A DNA stretch of 7,506 nt from Acidobacteriota bacterium (GCA_021789565.1 JAJYJL010000359.1:1-7506); one strand, 5' to 3'. Numbered from the stretch's first letter, positions 1-6,067 are shown. Numbers and translations are program-made. The notes: generated by a model not told the origin, from the sequence alone.

Positions 1-471
1 GGGATCGCGGGCGATGTGCTGCAGGCCGATCAGCGTGGAATGGTATCCGGCCTCGCGCCGCAGGGTGCGCACGATGTGGTGCTGGTAACCCTCTGGCGTC
101 ATCTGGAAACCGCGGTTCACCAGGCCCAGCATGCCGTTGCTGTGCGGGCACTCGCCGGTCAGCAGGCTGGCGCGGCTGGGCGAACACGTTGGGGCTGCGT
201 TAAAAGCCTGGCGAAAGAGAATACCTTCTTCCGCCAGGCGCTGGAGGTTGGGCGTGGGCACCGCAAACCCGTAGGGACTGGTAAGGCGCCCGGTATCATG
301 CGAATGGATGTAGATGATGTTGGGGCGCCGCGCCGCTGCGGGCAGGGAAGCGGCAGACGCTCCCGCCGGAGCCAGCGCGGCCCCCACAGCGCCGGCCACT
401 GACGTTTTGAGAAAATCTCTGCGGCCTTTAACGCCGCGCGAATTTGATTCCGCATCACTCTGCTTGTTCAT
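1..471 (-). CDS. Type I sulfatase, Tat-exported (N-terminal part, cut by window edge)
   Basis: The reading frame opens at ATG 471 and runs off the left edge after 157 codons, so only the N-terminal third or so of a usual 450-550 residue sulfatase is seen. An AGGGAGG ribosome site sits 7 bases upstream. Residues 17-22 (RRDFLK), followed by an Ala/Gly-rich segment to about residue 41, form a twin-arginine signal. Residues 96-106 (CSPSRASLLTG) are the full C-x-P-S-R sulfatase signature, in which Cys96 would be oxidised to formylglycine, the catalytic residue for sulfate-ester or sulfamate cleavage. The first metal-binding strand (NIIYIHSHDTGR, 51-62) has His-Asp where many sulfatases have Asp-Asp. 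The NGMLGL stretch after the signature recalls N-sulfoglucosamine sulfohydrolases (S1_8-like), but substrate class cannot be settled from a fragment. It is the last visible gene of the hydrolase cluster, 100 bases after the esterase stop. Confidence 0.93.
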   Translation of the reverse strand, partial: MNKQSDAESNSRGVKGRRDFLKTSVAGAVGAALAPAGASAASLPAAARRPNIIYIHSHDTGRLTSPYGFAVPTPNLQRLAEEGILFRQAFNAAPTCSPSRASLLTGECPHSNGMLGLVNRGFQMTPEGYQHHIVRTLRREAGYHSTLIGLQHIARDP

Positions 472-571
472 CAATGGTCCTCCCTATGAGCGTGCTGCCC
501 ACATGCACGGTCTTTGCCGGGCGGCGCGATGCCGCGCACGGAGGGTTGAGCAAGCCTCCCATTGGGAACGC

Positions 572-2668
572 TTATTTCAGCCCTTCCGGTGACCTCTGCT
601 GCTCCCACACCTCAAGAGCTGCCGGCAGGCTGCGCGCTTTCTGGAACTGGTTTGCGTGGCCGGTGAGCCGGTAGAGCGCGGCGGTGTGCGCAAAACCGTT
701 GCCGGCCGGCTGCAGCAGAACCAGCCTGTGCGGTGAAAATAAGGCGGCAGCCTCGGATATGTCGGTCACTCGCAGGACGTTCAACAGCGGAGGCCCGTCC
801 CAGTGCGTCGTGGGCGGCTGATCGAGGATGACGCAGTCGGGACCCGGGTCCATGATGGCGGCATAGAGCGCCAGGATGCCCATTTCTCCTCTGCCGTAGA
901 GTGAGATCGAAGCGGGATCCAGCTTCTCGTCTGATTTCATGAATTGGATGGCCCGCATGATGTCCCACACCTGCATCGATTCGACGGTCGAGCCCAGAAT
1001 CTCCGCCGTTCTTTCCAGCGTGACCCAGTAACGGTCGCTGATGGGGAAGTCGGTGGCGCGCGGCTGCAGCACCAGGATTTCGTACCGGCCGAAAAGGGGC
1101 AGCAGCTTGTCAAAGTCGACGCCGGAGATGTCATCGTGGCGCCCTTTAACGTAAATCAGCGCCCGGCGTGGCTTCTCGGGACCTTTGGGCTTGTACAGAA
1201 TTCCGCGGACCTGGAGATTCTGCTCGGTGGTGAAGGTGACGCTGAAGACGTCAGTATACTTGTTGGCCCACGACCACTCAATAAGTTTCATCTGTGCGTC
1301 CATCGGCACGGGCGATTTGGGAAAGGCGCGAAACACCTTTGACTTGAGCCCGGCAAGGATTTGTTTTCGCCGCGCGTTCCAGGCATGGGCGCTGGTGTAA
1401 TTGCGAATCGGAGCGACGGGGACGAAGTGATTATAAATTCCGTAATTGACAGCGTCTTTGGGTTGCCGCAGCAGGCACTCGAGTTGGGAACCGGGGATGG
1501 GCGTGAAAGTGCCATCGACGTAGGGCGTTGTGTCGCCCTTCAGCCAGCGCTGGATCCAGGTGGCGGATTCGCGGCGTAGCGGTACGTTGTCGCCGTGGTG
1601 GGCCTCCTGGTCAAAGGCGGCGACTTTGTTCTCCGCTCCGTAGAGAGCGTAGATGGGTTTCAACTTTTCGTAGACGGCGTTGTAGCCCGCCGGCGGAAAC
1701 ATGGGATCGAGCCGGGCGCTGATCATTTTGAGCGGGCGCGGAGCAATGAGAGCTCCGAGGATGGTGAAGTCCCGCTCGTAGATGTTGGGGAAGTAAATGC
1801 AGTCGCAGTTTTCCTGCACGCCGTGCAGCGCCACCTGTGTGCCCGCGGTCCAGGTGGAAATGGCCGGGACGGCCACGGCGATCCGTTGGTCGAGCGCCGC
1901 GGTATACCAGGTGATGGAACCGCCGCCTGATTCGCCTGTGAGCGCAACGCGTTTCATATCCACCCAGGGAAGCGTTGCGAGGTAGTCGAGGCCGCGCATG
2001 GCGTTCCAGACTTCCACGCCCACGGGAGTGTAGCCGAGCGACAGCCACTGCCACATGTTCTGGTCGTAAAGTCCGTGGTGGATACCGGGAACTTCTCCGA
2101 ACTCGAGCGTGTCAAGGACCAGGCTGACATAGCCGTGCTGGGCGAACCAGATGCCGTGCCGCTGGTAGGGCACCTTGGCGCCGTAGGGGTCAGGAATGTG
2201 ACCGCAAAGATAGAGAACGACAGGGAAAGGCCCCTTGCCCTGTTTTGGGATGTAGAGATTGCCGGTGACGTAAAGCCCGGGCATGCTTTGATAAACGACC
2301 TTCTCAATGCGGACGCCGTCCCGATCGAGCGTGCCGGTAATCTTCACGTGGAGGGGCGTCCGGGCGGGCATGGGATCGAGCCCCACCATGTAAGCCAATT
2401 CCCGGCGCAGCTCGGGCTTCGCGTCTTTCAATTGCTGCAAGGTGTGGATGTTGCTGAGGGTCCGGCGGCTGATTTCGGCCCCGCGCTCTTCCAGATACTG
2501 GTAGAAGGCCTTGCTTCGCGCCTGGTTGATTGCCTGCATCCTCTGGGCAGAAGCCGTAACTGGAATCCATCCGAGACAGGCCGGCAAGGCCAGGGCAACG
2601 CACAGGATGCGCGCCCGCCTGCCTAAAATCTTCGCTGCCTGGCGCCAAATTTGTAGCCTCTGTAACAT
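572..2668 (-). CDS. Exported two-module alpha/beta hydrolase, acetyl xylan esterase-like
   Basis: A 698-residue secreted protein, about twice the length of a single-module esterase. Residues 1-41 are a Sec signal peptide: Arg-rich start, hydrophobic core ILCVALALPACLG, cleavage after Ala-Ser-Ala41. Module one (about 100-380) is a complete alpha/beta hydrolase with the nucleophile elbow TGESGGG (Ser247), Asp321 in ARLDP, and His357 or His358 in EAHHGDN. Module two (about 475-690) has a similar layout (ISLYGRGEMG near 588-597), but the elbow Ser is replaced by Gly594, and no acid or His is evident at the expected places. The likely role is removing acetyl or other ester groups from a polysaccharide in the periplasm or outside the cell. 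I resemble it to acetyl xylan esterases and related hydrolases from general fold features, so the exact family and substrate are uncertain. An ATG at 2668 is preferred over GTG 2674, which lies inside the ribosome site. It ends TAA, 100 bases before the sulfatase. Confidence 0.88.
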   Translation of the reverse strand: MLQRLQIWRQAAKILGRRARILCVALALPACLGWIPVTASAQRMQAINQARSKAFYQYLEERGAEISRRTLSNIHTLQQLKDAKPELRRELAYMVGLDPMPARTPLHVKITGTLDRDGVRIEKVVYQSMPGLYVTGNLYIPKQGKGPFPVVLYLCGHIPDPYGAKVPYQRHGIWFAQHGYVSLVLDTLEFGEVPGIHHGLYDQNMWQWLSLGYTPVGVEVWNAMRGLDYLATLPWVDMKRVALTGESGGGSITWYTAALDQRIAVAVPAISTWTAGTQVALHGVQENCDCIYFPNIYERDFTILGALIAPRPLKMISARLDPMFPPAGYNAVYEKLKPIYALYGAENKVAAFDQEAHHGDNVPLRRESATWIQRWLKGDTTPYVDGTFTPIPGSQLECLLRQPKDAVNYGIYNHFVPVAPIRNYTSAHAWNARRKQILAGLKSKVFRAFPKSPVPMDAQMKLIEWSWANKYTDVFSVTFTTEQNLQVRGILYKPKGPEKPRRALIYVKGRHDDISGVDFDKLLPLFGRYEILVLQPRATDFPISDRYWVTLERTAEILGSTVESMQVWDIMRAIQFMKSDEKLDPASISLYGRGEMGILALYAAIMDPGPDCVILDQPPTTHWDGPPLLNVLRVTDISEAAALFSPHRLVLLQPAGNGFAHTAALYRLTGHANQFQKARSLPAALEVWEQQRSPEGLK

Positions 2669-2673
2669 CTCCA

Positions 2674-2679
2674 CTCCTT
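2674..2679 (-). promoter_or_regulatory. Ribosome binding site that sets the esterase start
   Basis: AAGGAG on the minus strand lies 5 bases before ATG 2668. The longest open frame instead starts at GTG 2674-2672, whose first G is the last base of this site, so that start is implausible and the protein begins MLQRLQ. Confidence 0.7.
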
Positions 2680-2696
2680 CCGGGCTGACTTATGAA

Positions 2697-2734
2697 TTGT
2701 CAACTGCAACGAGGGTGCAAACCCCGGTTGACAA
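2697..2734 (-). repeat. Inverted repeat TTGTCAAC/GTTGACAA before the esterase gene
   Basis: Perfect 8-base arms at 2697-2704 and 2727-2734 are separated by 22 bases. A smaller GGGT/ACCC hairpin (2713-2716 with 2721-2724 on the plus strand, loop GCAA) is nested between them. The element lies in the 108-base gap between the DUF1080 stop and the esterase ribosome site. No T run follows on the minus strand, so it does not look like an intrinsic terminator. It could be a two-half-site operator or an mRNA stem-loop; the sequence alone does not decide. Confidence 0.5.
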
Positions 2735-2776
2735 AATTACTGCTGGCTTGCCTCCACTTCGCATACTGCTCATTAC

Positions 2777-3757
2777 TTATTTCGCGGGCGTGATTACGAT
2801 GTTGCGAAACGCCACCTGTCCATGCTCGCCGCCCTGAAGATAGATCGGCCCCGGCGCCCCTTCATCGCTGTCGAGCGCGCCGCCGGTGATGCCGGGAATC
2901 TCCTTTTGATCGATGATGGTCTGCCCATCCAACACCACGGTGAGGGTCCGCCCCACCAGCGTGATGTCGTAGCTTTGCCATTTCCCAAGCTTGACCGTCG
3001 CGGCCGGGTTCGGCGCGATGAAGCCGTAGACGGCGCCCAAACTGCGGTTGGGCGGAAGGTCTCCCGTGGGCTCTGCGATTTGCACTTCGTAGCGGCCCCT
3101 CAGATAGACGCCGCTGTTGCATGAGCCGTCACATTTGAACTCGACGTGCAACTTGAAGTCTTCGAACTTGGCGGTCGAGATAATGTCTGAGCTCTTTGCA
3201 TTTTTAACCATCGTGCCGTGTTTGACGCTCCATGCAGCACCCGGGGCGGGATTGCGAAGCTTCCAGCCGTCAAGATTCCTGCCATTAAATAAGCGGATGG
3301 GTTTGCCCCATTCTGGCGTGCCCTCCCGCTGGAGGCTGGGCGCTTTCTGGCCGGTCCATTGCCAGGTCTCGCCTTTGGGATCTGTGATGGTGCCGGCAAG
3401 CTGCCCGTTTTCGAGCTTTCCCTTGAACTGCATGCCGTCGCTGTAGCCCACACCCTTGGGCGCGGCGAATTCGATCTCACCGTTGCTCACCTGGATATCC
3501 CCTGTCGGGATGGCATGGCCCCAGAATCCCGTCATTAAACCCTTCGCCTGGCCCTGTTCCTCTGAGATCTCGACCCAGGACGGGCGGTCTTCTTTCGGCG
3601 TCTTGATGGTCAAGTCCCAGCGTCCTAAAAAGGGTTGGATCGATGCAGCTTCGCTTGATGATGAGCTTGTTGGGGACTTCGCATTCTGGGAACACCCCCA
3701 GCTTGCCAACACTGCCGCAAGCAATACGACAAAACACAACTTTGTTTGACCTGTCAT
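2777..3757 (-). CDS. Probable lipoprotein with 3-keto-disaccharide hydrolase (DUF1080) domain
   Basis: A 326-residue protein. Residues 1-22 look like a lipoprotein signal (KLCFVVLLAAVLASWGC) with Cys22 as the lipidated residue; the lipobox SWGC is non-standard, so lipidation is probable rather than certain. A Ser-rich linker follows, then a beta-rich domain (about 42-138) opening with FLGRWDL and carrying the repeat-like strands KGKLENGQLAGTITDP. The C-terminal part (about 150-325) is a concanavalin-like DUF1080 domain: LFNGRNLDGWK, NSGVYLRGRYEVQI (214-227) and GPIYLQGGEHGQVAFRNI (303-320) are its typical blocks. Members of this family have been linked to hydrolysis of 3-keto-glycosides, while many remain uncharacterised. 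It starts 57 bases after the glycoside hydrolase stop, consistent with co-transcription. ATG 3757 is chosen because GTG 3763 overlaps the ribosome site. Confidence 0.9.
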   Translation of the reverse strand: MTGQTKLCFVVLLAAVLASWGCSQNAKSPTSSSSSEAASIQPFLGRWDLTIKTPKEDRPSWVEISEEQGQAKGLMTGFWGHAIPTGDIQVSNGEIEFAAPKGVGYSDGMQFKGKLENGQLAGTITDPKGETWQWTGQKAPSLQREGTPEWGKPIRLFNGRNLDGWKLRNPAPGAAWSVKHGTMVKNAKSSDIISTAKFEDFKLHVEFKCDGSCNSGVYLRGRYEVQIAEPTGDLPPNRSLGAVYGFIAPNPAATVKLGKWQSYDITLVGRTLTVVLDGQTIIDQKEIPGITGGALDSDEGAPGPIYLQGGEHGQVAFRNIVITPAK

Positions 3758-3761
3758 TTTC

Positions 3762-3767
3762 ACCTCC
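3762..3767 (-). promoter_or_regulatory. Ribosome binding site that sets the DUF1080 start
   Basis: GGAGGT on the minus strand is 4 bases upstream of ATG 3757. The alternative GTG at 3763-3761 shares bases with this site and would leave the longer frame without its own ribosome site, so the protein most likely starts MTGQTK. Confidence 0.7.
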
Positions 3768-3775
3768 GCTACACG

Positions 3776-3812
3776 GGGCTTCTCTGATTCATCCTGATCA
3801 GTTGCGAAGCCC
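3776..3812 (-). repeat. Intercistronic hairpin between the GH and DUF1080 genes
   Basis: Arms GGGCTTC (3776-3782) and GAAGCCC (3806-3812) pair perfectly, and an inner stem CTGAT (3784-3788) with ATCAG (3797-3801) extends the structure to about 12 base pairs with small bulges and an 8-base loop. It fills most of the 57-base gap. No U tract follows on the transcribed strand, so a role in mRNA processing or stability, or a leaky pause between cistrons, fits better than full termination. Confidence 0.5.
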
Positions 3813-3814
3813 GG

Positions 3815-5569
3815 CTAATTAGAGTTGGTTCTTGCGAGTGCCTTGAGCACGGCCACGTGAGCCGCTTCTATGGCTGCAGGGTCGGACGTATAATCCTCCG
3901 GCGACCGGGCGACGCGCGCGGCGATCTCCCGGCCCTCTGCCTTTTTCCCGCGGGCATTCAACATCAGCAGCAATTCGGCATCTTCAAAGCCGTCTCGCAG
4001 GTTTTCAAAGCGCACGGACGAGAGCGGCTCGCCGTCAGGGCCGGGGTAGAGAAGCCATCCGTCGCCCAGCGGCCACTTGGTGCGCTGCCAGGTTGTGTGT
4101 GTGCTGCCTTTGTCAAATGAAGCCCAATCTTTGTGCCCGGTATTGGGCCCCCACTGGTTCAGACCCCAGTATTCGAACCCTGAAACGCCATAGGCGTAGG
4201 TCAGCCAGCCCATAATGCGCGCGTCCATCGCCGGGTATTCGATGAAGAGGTTGGGATGTTCATGGGGATAAACACAGACACCCCAGATGACGGGTTGTCC
4301 GGCCTTGAGGTTCTGCTCGACCCCGGACTGATCGAATTGCCGGACGTAAACGTCCCACATGTCGGTAAAGCCGTCCAGCGCCCGCACGCCCTTCACGTTG
4401 TTCAGGCACAACCAGGTTTTTAACTGCGGGTCTACCGACTTGACGAACTCATAATTTTTCTTCACCGTGGGCCACATCTGCGGGCCCGGCTCGTCGGCAT
4501 TATACACATACGCATACTTGTCGAGGCCGCGTTTCTTGAGCACTGCCACGTAGGCCTGCAGGAATTTTGCCATCGCCGCGTGGGTCCTGGGGTTCTGTTG
4601 TTCCCACTTCTGGCTGCGGCCGAAAATGGCGATGCAGAAACGCTTCAATCCGTACGGGAGGGCCGTATCAATCAATTGCTCGGCGGTGCTGAAGTCATAG
4701 CCTTTGGGGCTCCAGTGGACGGGCCACGTCACGTGGCTGCTGGGCCCGAATTTTGAGGCCAGCATGTCGGGAGTGGGTCCCAGGCTGCCCGCTTCCAGGG
4801 GTTTGCGCAGCGGTGTCTGGTTCCAGCCCATCAGCATGTCGAAGGCGGGGCCCAGATGGTGCTGGTAGGCAAATTTCTCCCAGCGCTCGTACATTTTCAG
4901 AAAAGCTTTGCCGTTGATGCCGCCCGGGACATGGTATTGCGCCTCCAGGTTGCCGGAAGGCATGAACGCCGCGTTGCGCAGCACCTGTTTTTTCGGCAGC
5001 GTTACGTTGAAAACTTCGACCTGGTAGCTGCGCTGCGCCAGGCGCCGGCGGCCCAGCATCACATTCAGTTCGCCGGTATACATTCCAGCGGGCGTCCCTG
5101 CAGGCGCGAACACCGTGACCCAGACGGGCTGCGTCTGTCCTGCGGTCACATCAAAGGGGCGGTTGGGCAACAGCGGATCAGGCCACCAGCCGATCTTTGT
5201 AGCTTTCCCCCACGGCCGGCGATCGTCGGCGTGGGTGAGAACATAGCCCACCAGGCTGAGATTCACTTGAATGCTCGAGCTTTCCTTCGCGGCGTTCCTG
5301 GGGACGACGACATCAGCCGTTACCCTGACGTTGTGCAGGTCCTTGTCGCCTGCCGCGACGAGGAGTTGGAAGGATTGGTACTCGCCCCGTGCCATGCTCA
5401 CTTTTTCTGTGGCGCTAAGTCCAGGACTTGGCTCGTCCTGGAAGACTTTTACAACCGAGCTTTGGAAGGAGAGTTTCAGTTGGCTCGAAGTGGCCCAACC
5501 ATGACCTGCAGTTAGGAAAACACAAGAAAGAATGAAGACCACATAGTTCTTGGCAATCTTACGTTCCAA
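3815..5569 (-). CDS. Exported GH123/DUF4091-type glycoside hydrolase
   Basis: A 584-residue secreted enzyme. Residues 1-26 form a signal peptide (MERKIAKN, then YVVFILSCVFLTA, cleavage after GHGWA26). A beta-sandwich-like N-terminal domain (about 30-195, with QSFQLLVAAGDKDLHNV and AGMYTGELNV) resembles the GH123 N-terminal domain. The catalytic barrel spans roughly 200-500 and contains YVYNADEPGP, where Asp359-Glu360 match the adjacent Asp-Glu pair used by GH123 beta-N-acetylgalactosaminidases for substrate-assisted hydrolysis. The C-terminal stretch FEYWGLNQWG and SSVRFENLRDGFEDAELL (to about 536) is typical of DUF4091. Substrate is inferred only; many DUF4091 proteins have no known activity. 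The open frame continues to GTG or ATG codons up to 5776, but those 69 extra codons run through a hairpin and into a palindromic repeat and lack homology, while TTG 5569 has a strong ribosome site and begins a clean signal peptide. Confidence 0.88.
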   Translation of the reverse strand: MERKIAKNYVVFILSCVFLTAGHGWATSSQLKLSFQSSVVKVFQDEPSPGLSATEKVSMARGEYQSFQLLVAAGDKDLHNVRVTADVVVPRNAAKESSSIQVNLSLVGYVLTHADDRRPWGKATKIGWWPDPLLPNRPFDVTAGQTQPVWVTVFAPAGTPAGMYTGELNVMLGRRRLAQRSYQVEVFNVTLPKKQVLRNAAFMPSGNLEAQYHVPGGINGKAFLKMYERWEKFAYQHHLGPAFDMLMGWNQTPLRKPLEAGSLGPTPDMLASKFGPSSHVTWPVHWSPKGYDFSTAEQLIDTALPYGLKRFCIAIFGRSQKWEQQNPRTHAAMAKFLQAYVAVLKKRGLDKYAYVYNADEPGPQMWPTVKKNYEFVKSVDPQLKTWLCLNNVKGVRALDGFTDMWDVYVRQFDQSGVEQNLKAGQPVIWGVCVYPHEHPNLFIEYPAMDARIMGWLTYAYGVSGFEYWGLNQWGPNTGHKDWASFDKGSTHTTWQRTKWPLGDGWLLYPGPDGEPLSSVRFENLRDGFEDAELLLMLNARGKKAEGREIAARVARSPEDYTSDPAAIEAAHVAVLKALARTNSN

Positions 5570-5577
5570 TCCGATAT

Positions 5578-5586
5578 CCTCTCCTC
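5578..5586 (-). promoter_or_regulatory. Ribosome binding site supporting a TTG start for the GH gene
   Basis: GAGGAGAGG on the minus strand ends 8 bases before TTG 5569. Together with the signal peptide that begins immediately after, it argues for an unusual TTG start rather than the upstream codons of the longer open frame. Confidence 0.65.
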
Positions 5587-5596
5587 GGTCGCCCCT

Positions 5597-5602
5597 ATTG
5601 TA
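5597..5602 (-). promoter_or_regulatory. Possible -10 box for the hydrolase operon
   Basis: TACAAT on the minus strand matches the TATAAT consensus at five of six positions. It lies 27 bases upstream of the TTG start and just after the terminator-like hairpin, so transcription from it would give a short leader containing the ribosome site. No convincing -35 box is visible 16-18 bases upstream, which leaves the call weak. Confidence 0.25.
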
Positions 5603-5607
5603 ACGCC

Positions 5608-5663
5608 AAAAAGGAGCGCCCACGGCTGAATCGGTCCTTGAGTCAACCGTGGGACGTGCTCCT
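5608..5663 (-). terminator. Intrinsic terminator-like hairpin upstream of the GH gene
   Basis: On the minus strand AGGAGC (5663-5658) pairs with GCTCCT (5617-5612), and CCCACGGTTGA (5653-5643) pairs with TCAGCCGTGGG (5629-5619), an 11-bp stem with one G-T wobble and a 13-base loop. A 4-versus-1 base internal loop separates the stems. The 3' arm runs directly into TTTTT (5612-5608). It would terminate transcripts arriving from the right, including read-through from the receptor gene about 435 bases away, or act as an attenuator in the GH leader. Confidence 0.55.
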
Positions 5664-5668
5664 AACGG

Positions 5669-5699
5669 GGACACGGCAGGAGGTGGGTTCGCCGTGTCC
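5669..5699. repeat. Perfect 9-bp inverted repeat GGACACGGC/GCCGTGTCC
   Basis: Arms at 5669-5677 and 5691-5699 pair perfectly around a 13-base loop. It lies immediately upstream, in the transcribed direction, of the terminator-like hairpin. It has no T run of its own. It may be part of a structured leader RNA or a remnant of another repeat. Confidence 0.5.
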
Positions 5700-5758
5700 G
5701 GTTCGACCATGCGGGTGCGCTGGTGTCCCGAGTTATAAATTCGCTGAACAATGCTAAC

Positions 5759-5865
5759 GTCATTCCGGTCCCGCAATGCGGGAGAGGAATCTGCTTTTGG
5801 CGCGAAGACCGAAAAAACAAAGCAGGTTCCTCGGGCCGATCAAAAGCATCGGCCCTCTGAATGAC
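5759..5865. repeat. Palindromic repeat element A (MITE-like, GTCATTC ends)
   Basis: The 107-base element is bounded by GTCATTC (5759-5765) and GAATGAC (5859-5865). Inside, GAGGAATCTGCTTT (5784-5797) faces AAAGCAGGTTCCTC (5819-5832), 13 of 14 bases complementary plus one wobble. Two side hairpins branch off: CCCGCA/TGCGGG (5770-5782) and GGGCCGAT/ATCGGCCC (5833-5855, 7-base loop). The cruciform layout and the end and core motifs resemble the GTCATTC...GAATCTGCTTT repeats I recall as dispersed in acidobacterial and other bacterial genomes. No coding sequence is inside, so any mobility would need a transposase elsewhere. Confidence 0.65.
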
Positions 5866-5893
5866 AGCGTCTCACGCATGACGCAGCAGGGCT

Positions 5894-6067
5894 CCGTGAA
5901 AGGGCACGACTTCAGTCGTGCCGGTGGGAGCGCCTGAAAAGCTCCTCTCTGGGCTTCAGCCCCTGAGCGGAACGCTCATGGCGCCGGAATTTTCAGCGGC
6001 TGAAACCGCCGGCTTCGAACCGCCTCTGCGGCACGACTGAAGTCGTGCCCCTTCTCCCCTTTCACGG
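5894..6067. repeat. Palindromic repeat element B (REP/BIME-like hairpin cluster)
   Basis: The 174-base element is framed by CCGTGAAAGGG (5894-5904) and its reverse complement CCCTTTCACGG (6057-6067). Next to each end is a near-identical 20-base palindrome with arms GGCACGACT/AGTCGTGCC, at 5903-5922 (centre TC) and 6030-6049 (centre GA), so the two copies are inverted. Between them are smaller hairpins: GGGCT-TC-AGCCC (5951-5962), GAGCG-GAA-CGCTC (5965-5977) and GCGG-CTGAAA-CCGC (5996-6009). Several share a TTCAG/CTGAA core. It begins 31 bases after the receptor stop. This is the architecture of paired REP sequences or a MITE; no transposase is in the window. Confidence 0.65.

Noticed and set aside
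521..559. Short GC-rich stems (GCGGC/GCCGC, GGAGG/CCTCC) between esterase and sulfatase as a terminator
   Set aside because: Stems are only 5 bp and no T run follows on the minus strand, so they are not better than chance in GC-rich DNA.
4856..5515. 219-codon plus-strand open frame opposite the glycoside hydrolase
   Set aside because: It is antisense to a gene with clear domain motifs, shows no recognisable domain or signal and has no convincing ribosome site; GC-rich genes often leave such shadows.
5732..5737. TATAAC on the minus strand as an alternative -10 box
   Set aside because: No -35-like hexamer is found 16-18 bases upstream, and transcripts from it would meet the terminator-like hairpin before the gene.
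5570..5776. 69-codon N-terminal extension of the glycoside hydrolase frame
   Set aside because: It is low-complexity, precedes rather than contains the signal peptide, and runs through the terminator hairpin, a 9-bp inverted repeat and the end of repeat element A.
5903..6049. CRISPR array
   Set aside because: Only two palindrome copies are present, in inverted orientation and without regular spacers; this fits a REP pair, not a CRISPR.
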